A stretch of 8,826 nucleotides of DNA, taken from JAVBSX01 sp051660685. GTDB lineage: Bacteria > Planctomycetota > Planctomycetia > Pirellulales > Thermoguttaceae. Of this stretch, positions 5,848 to 8,826 are shown piece by piece. Position numbers and translations under genes: made by a program. The DNA lies in the NCBI GenBank assembly GCA_051660685.1, contig JBOFQB010000074.1, positions 1-8,826 on the forward strand, given 5' to 3'. The notes below the pieces were generated by a model. It searched no databases and was not told the origin of the DNA. It saw only the letters and a program-made list of their open reading frames with translations. The first letter of the stretch is position 1, and each line of letters opens with the position of its first letter.

Positions 5848-6891
5848 TTAGTTTTTTTCTTTTCTGACTTCGTTCTTGATCCAATTCCAAGTTATGCTCA
5901 ACCCTTCTCGTAAAGAAAGAGGGTGATACCCGAGTTCCAATTCGGCCTTTTTGCAGGAATAATTCCAGTCCGTCATAAACGTTTTCGCCCAACCCGGCGT
6001 GATTCGAGGATAAATACCATGTCGTTCGGCCCGACATTGTTGGAATCGGGCAAATAACATGGGACCAAATTTCAAAAGAGGAATCTTCAACCGGCGTTTG
6101 CCCGTTATCTCGTCAATCAATTGCAGCAAACCGCGAAAAGAGATGTTCTCCCCCCCCAAAATATACCGTTCGCCAATCTGACCCCGTTCCATTGCAAGAA
6201 TATGACCGGTTGCAATATCATCAACAAAACCGTAATTGCCAATGTTGATTCCGCAATTCGGAAGAAAAGGTGCTTTTCCCCGGGTGTAATCGTCAATCAG
6301 CTGGGAAACGGCATTTCCTTCAGAAAGAAAACCGGGACCATAAATCCGGGTTGGGTTGACAATGACGAGGGGAAAACCGTTTGCCGCTTCATTTAACGCC
6401 TCTATCTCGGCAAGGGTCTTCGTCTCTTCATATTCCGTCATAAATTCCGACGTTATTCGGGGCGAATGTTCGTTCGCAATTTCTCCCGGCCGGGTTGGGC
6501 CAAATGTGACGACCGAAGATGTCCAGACAACCCGCTCGATGTTGTTCTCCTTTGCAACCTGAAAGACGTTGCGCATTCCCTGAACATTCATCTGCCAAAA
6601 TATGTCTTTCGTCGGCGACCAATTTTTAGCGTAAGCAGCTAAATGAAAGACATGAGAGCAACCGTTCATTCCCCGACGAAGTGAATCGAGGTCCGTAATG
6701 TCCCCCAAAACCAGTTCAAAATTCGGGCGATTCCAGAGATTCGGTTGATTCGATCCCTCAACAAAACCGGGAGGAAGAGGCGGTGTTGCACGCCGAGTCA
6801 GACCGCGAACAGTTATGTCACGATTGAGAAGTTGCTGAACCAAGTTGGAACCAATAAAACCGGTTGCGCCGGTCACAAAAACTTTTTGCAT
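5848..6891 (-). CDS. extended SDR: NAD(P)-dependent epimerase/dihydroflavonol-4-reductase-like
   Basis: This 347-residue cytoplasmic oxidoreductase has the usual length for extended short-chain dehydrogenases. The N-terminal Rossmann motif is TGATGFIG (residues 7-14), followed by GDITD (63-67), where a conserved Asp contacts the adenine, and HLAAYAKNW (83-91). The catalytic triad is visible: Ser in TSSVV (125/126), Tyr154 and Lys158 in EYEETKTLAE. Substrate-side blocks NPTRIYGPG (179-187) and FVDDIATGH (222-230) are intact. The overall pattern is closest to dihydroflavonol-4-reductase-like and hopanoid-associated HpnA-type sugar epimerases. The true substrate cannot be read from the sequence, and no hopanoid or sugar genes are adjacent. 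The ATG at 6891 opens directly on the Rossmann strand and is preceded by a weak GAGA site. It diverges from the YidR-like gene, with about 370 nt between the starts. Confidence 0.9.
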   Translation of the reverse strand: MQKVFVTGATGFIGSNLVQQLLNRDITVRGLTRRATPPLPPGFVEGSNQPNLWNRPNFELVLGDITDLDSLRRGMNGCSHVFHLAAYAKNWSPTKDIFWQMNVQGMRNVFQVAKENNIERVVWTSSVVTFGPTRPGEIANEHSPRITSEFMTEYEETKTLAEIEALNEAANGFPLVIVNPTRIYGPGFLSEGNAVSQLIDDYTRGKAPFLPNCGINIGNYGFVDDIATGHILAMERGQIGERYILGGENISFRGLLQLIDEITGKRRLKIPLLKFGPMLFARFQQCRAERHGIYPRITPGWAKTFMTDWNYSCKKAELELGYHPLSLREGLSITWNWIKNEVRKEKN

Positions 6892-6976
6892 TGTTTTCTC
6901 TGTATCAATTTCGTTTGCAAAAAAGGAAAGGTGTTTTTCCGAAAACCAGAACCTACTTTATTCAAGAACGCCCCTT

Positions 6977-7020
6977 ATTGTAGTCCCGGACCTAACAAAG
7001 CGAAATACCCCGGGTCTGTA
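6977..7020 (+). repeat. degenerate copy of hairpin module B
   Basis: ATTGTAGTCCCGG (6977-6989) and AAGCGAAATACCCCGGGT (6998-7015) match the two arms of module B at 754-800 and 964-1001, including the AGCGAAA run before ACCCCGGG found in copy 2. The left arm has lost part of the CCCGGGGT stem, so pairing is damaged. Modules A, C and D are absent around it. Confidence 0.55.
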
Positions 7021-7045
7021 CAGATTCCCCTCATATTTGGGTATC

Positions 7046-7081
7046 ATATTGAACAGTCTATTGAACTGCATATTGAACAGT
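7046..7081. repeat. short tandem-like ATTGAAC repeat
   Basis: CATATTGAACAGT occurs at 7046-7058 and 7069-7081, with a related CTATTGAACTG at 7058-7068 between them, giving three near-copies at 11-12 bp steps. It lies in the upstream region of the YidR-like gene and might be an operator array or simple slippage. Confidence 0.4.
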
Positions 7082-7261
7082 GTAATGATGAGGCGTAGAA
7101 TGAGAGAGGATTGGTTGCACTGTACTGAGTTGATAGGGACGGTCACTTGAACTTCACCTCATTCCAACCGCATTGTGTTGCAAAACCTGACCTGTTCAAC
7201 TTCAGAATGTTCAATCCGTCCAATGTACAAGACCCTCGTTGTCGTCTATGTTTGTAATCGT

Positions 7262-8692
7262 ATGTTTACACGAATAATCACCTTTCTTCTTTGTTGTCTC
7301 ACTTTTATGCCTGCTTTTTCTCAGGAATCTCAAATTACGTCTGCCCCTTACGCTCACAAATTAACGAATTTCGGTTGTTGGTCGCCCGATTCCAACTGGA
7401 TTGTTTACGACATTCGATCAGGTAAGGTTGACAACATTTTTGACGGAGACCGGATTGAGCGGGTTCATGTTGCAAACGGGAAAATCGAGGTTCTTTATCA
7501 ATCCAATGAAGGAGCGTGTTGCGGGGTTGCCAGTTATTCCCCGGTTGATGAACGGATTATTTTTATACATGGACCGGAAAATCCCAAGACAGACTGGACG
7601 TATGGAATGTCGCGTCGTCGGGGAGTGATTCGTTATGCCGACGGAAGAACGGAAACCGTTGATGCTGCGAATTTTGCGCCCCCCTTTACACCCGGGTCGT
7701 TGCGAGGAGGTTCACATGTCCATATTTTTAGCGGGGACGGAAATTGGGTCAGTTTCACCTACAACGATCAGATTTTGAGCGAACTGGACAGTGATCCGAA
7801 TGTTCCCGAACATGATGTGGATTTGCGGAATATAGGGGTCAGTGTCCCTCTTGGTCCCGTTAAAGTCAATCGCAATCATCCCAGAAATTACGACGGGGCG
7901 TATTTTTCCGTTGTTGTTTCCAAGACCGCGAATCAACCGAAACCGTGTTCTGAGGAGATTAAGAAAGGATATGAGGAATCCTGGATTGGGACAGACGGTT
8001 ATGTCCGGGCAGACGGGACACGACAGAAAAAGGCGATTGCGATGTTGGGCGATCTGGTTATTCTGGACAAAATGGGGAACGAGCAGGTTTTGACGGAAGT
8101 GTTTGTGCTTGATCTTCCCGAATTGGCGGACGATTTGCGGATTGAGGGGGACGGACCTCTTGCGGGGACGGAATTACGTCGTCCTTCTCCGCCCCAATCC
8201 GTTGTGCAACGTCGCTTGACCTTTACGTCGGATCGAACGTATCCCGGTGTTCAGGGGATTCGACATTGGGTCCGAAGTTGTCCAGACGGTTCTAGAATCG
8301 CCTTTCTTATGCGGGATGAAAACGGGATTTCGCAGATTTGGACAGTTTCGCCAAATGGAGGTGAACCACAAAAATGGACGAACAACTCTTGTGATGTCGG
8401 TTCGACGTTCACTTGGAGTCCTGACGGAACCCGGATTGCGTATATCATGGACAATTCCGTGTTTGTTTCGTCGGAACAGGAAACCGTTCGATTGACTCCG
8501 AAATCGTCTGATGAAGATGCCCCGCTTGAGTTTGCGGCCGTTTTTTCCCCGGACGGTTCCAAAATCGCCTATTTGCGGAATGTGCGGCATGAAAATGGGA
8601 ATCGGTATCCTCAGATTTTTGTTGTTCAAACATCCTCTGTCAACCAAAATCCCATTTCTTTGACTTTGCAATCCTCGTGTGTCAACCAATAG
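7262..8692 (+). CDS. yidR: secreted YidR/DUF3748-family TolB-like beta-propeller protein
   Basis: The start was chosen at ATG 7262 because it opens on a signal peptide: MFTRIITF, hydrophobic LLCCLTFMP, cleavage likely after AFS (residue 20). GTG 7175 and ATG 7223 in the same frame would only add an unlikely leader. The 476-residue product closely follows Escherichia coli YidR as I remember it: LTNFGCWSPDSNWIVYD (34-50), IHGPENP (102-108), RRRGVI, RGGSHVHIFS (148-157), VSFTYND (163-169), VQRRLTF, then HWVR...GSRIAFLMRDENGISQIW (335-360). WD40/TolB-type propeller blades are plain: FTWSPDGTRIAY (383-394) and VFSPDGSKIAYLRN (427-440). The E. coli protein is shorter (about 415 aa) and, as I recall, lacks this signal peptide; the extra length here includes an insert around residues 243-275. 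Function is not established for the family; binding a ligand or protein outside the cytoplasm is inference. Confidence 0.85.
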   Translation: MFTRIITFLLCCLTFMPAFSQESQITSAPYAHKLTNFGCWSPDSNWIVYDIRSGKVDNIFDGDRIERVHVANGKIEVLYQSNEGACCGVASYSPVDERIIFIHGPENPKTDWTYGMSRRRGVIRYADGRTETVDAANFAPPFTPGSLRGGSHVHIFSGDGNWVSFTYNDQILSELDSDPNVPEHDVDLRNIGVSVPLGPVKVNRNHPRNYDGAYFSVVVSKTANQPKPCSEEIKKGYEESWIGTDGYVRADGTRQKKAIAMLGDLVILDKMGNEQVLTEVFVLDLPELADDLRIEGDGPLAGTELRRPSPPQSVVQRRLTFTSDRTYPGVQGIRHWVRSCPDGSRIAFLMRDENGISQIWTVSPNGGEPQKWTNNSCDVGSTFTWSPDGTRIAYIMDNSVFVSSEQETVRLTPKSSDEDAPLEFAAVFSPDGSKIAYLRNVRHENGNRYPQIFVVQTSSVNQNPISLTLQSSCVNQ

Positions 8693-8694
8693 AC

Positions 8695-8723
8695 TTGTTC
8701 CATAACCTAAAAAGTGGTACAAT
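8695..8723 (+). promoter_or_regulatory. sigma-70-like promoter for the gene at 8783
   Basis: TTGTTC (8695-8700) and TACAAT (8718-8723) are separated by exactly 17 nt. The -10 matches the consensus at five of six positions and the -35 at four. It starts just after the stop of the YidR-like gene, so the next gene is probably transcribed on its own with a leader of about 50 nt. Confidence 0.55.
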
Positions 8724-8782
8724 GGACTCACTACGTTTGGTACGTGTAGGGAATTCCAACGCACTAGTCAAGGATGATTTTT

Positions 8783-8826
8783 ATGGAACGAGTTGAAAAA
8801 AAATTGAAATGGTCCGACGAAACATT
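8783..8826 (+). CDS. start of an unidentified gene (runs off the window)
   Basis: ATG 8783 is preceded by AAGGA (8770-8774) with an 8-nt gap, and by a good promoter. Only 14 complete codons are visible, giving MERVEKKLKWSDET, a charged N-terminus without signal peptide. This is too short to name a family. Confidence 0.55.
   Translation, partial: MERVEKKLKWSDET

Larger units (their letters stand above)
6892..7261. other. spacer between divergent genes
   Basis: It should hold promoters for the leftward SDR gene and the rightward YidR-like gene. I find no strong hexamer pair for either; TTGAAC (7147-7152), 18 nt, CATTGT (7171-7176) is the best rightward candidate and is poor. The spacer contains an inverted repeat, GTTTTTCCGAAAAC (6933-6946), a decayed copy of repeat module B (6977-7020) and a short ATTGAAC repeat (7046-7081). 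No gene is seen. Confidence 0.4.

Noticed and set aside
6745..7150. Plus-strand open frames of 117 and 101 codons
   Set aside because: They begin inside the antisense of the SDR N-terminus and run through the decayed repeat; no coding signature.
7175..7261. Upstream GTG 7175 or ATG 7223 as start of the YidR-like gene
   Set aside because: They place a non-conserved leader before a clear signal peptide, which should be N-terminal.
8174..8764. Minus-strand open frame of 196 codons
   Set aside because: It is antisense to conserved YidR-family blocks and extends over the promoter at 8695-8723. The product is rich in Arg and Gly with no recognisable domain.

Overview
The window looks like bacterial chromosome from a planctomycete, most likely a Pirellulales-type or gut-associated lineage. 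This is inferred from three things: a very long secreted protein joining Ycf48/BNR propeller repeats to a degenerate PIG-L-like region, TPR-like helices and a CBM9-like domain; mostly weak Shine-Dalgarno sites; and loosely packed genes separated by repeat-rich spacers. No rRNA, tRNA or CRISPR array was seen.

Layout. Positions 1-133 hold the 3' end of an insertion sequence: the last 37 residues of an IS5/DDE-like transposase and a plausible terminus. It abuts the C-terminal half of a bacterial PH-like membrane protein gene (112-462) whose N-terminal membrane part is missing. Positions 463-1237 have no convincing gene. They carry a striking structured repeat: two copies of a composite of about 140 nt (732-877 and 886-1023) in inverted orientation, each built from four short hairpins, bracketed by a 25-nt imperfect direct repeat. 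Positions 1238-4615 encode the 1125-residue multidomain secreted protein.

Positions 4677-5528 (minus strand) form a two-gene cassette: a small basic protein followed by a helical, tail-anchored membrane protein. Both are unrecognised, and the cassette is followed by an AT-rich spacer of about 300 nt. It reads as an accessory insertion between more ordinary genes. Positions 5848-6891 (minus strand) encode an extended SDR, an NAD(P)-dependent epimerase/dihydroflavonol-reductase-like enzyme. The spacer at 6892-7261 lies between divergent genes and holds a decayed copy of one repeat module. Positions 7262-8692 encode a secreted YidR/DUF3748-family beta-propeller protein. A good sigma-70-like promoter at 8695-8723 then leads into a gene that starts at 8783 and runs off the window.

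The genes do not form an obvious single pathway. The two large plus-strand proteins are both predicted to be exported beta-propellers, but no operon joins them. The least explained parts are the covarying hairpin composite and the two-gene tail-anchored cassette. Neither can be called a new system from this window alone.
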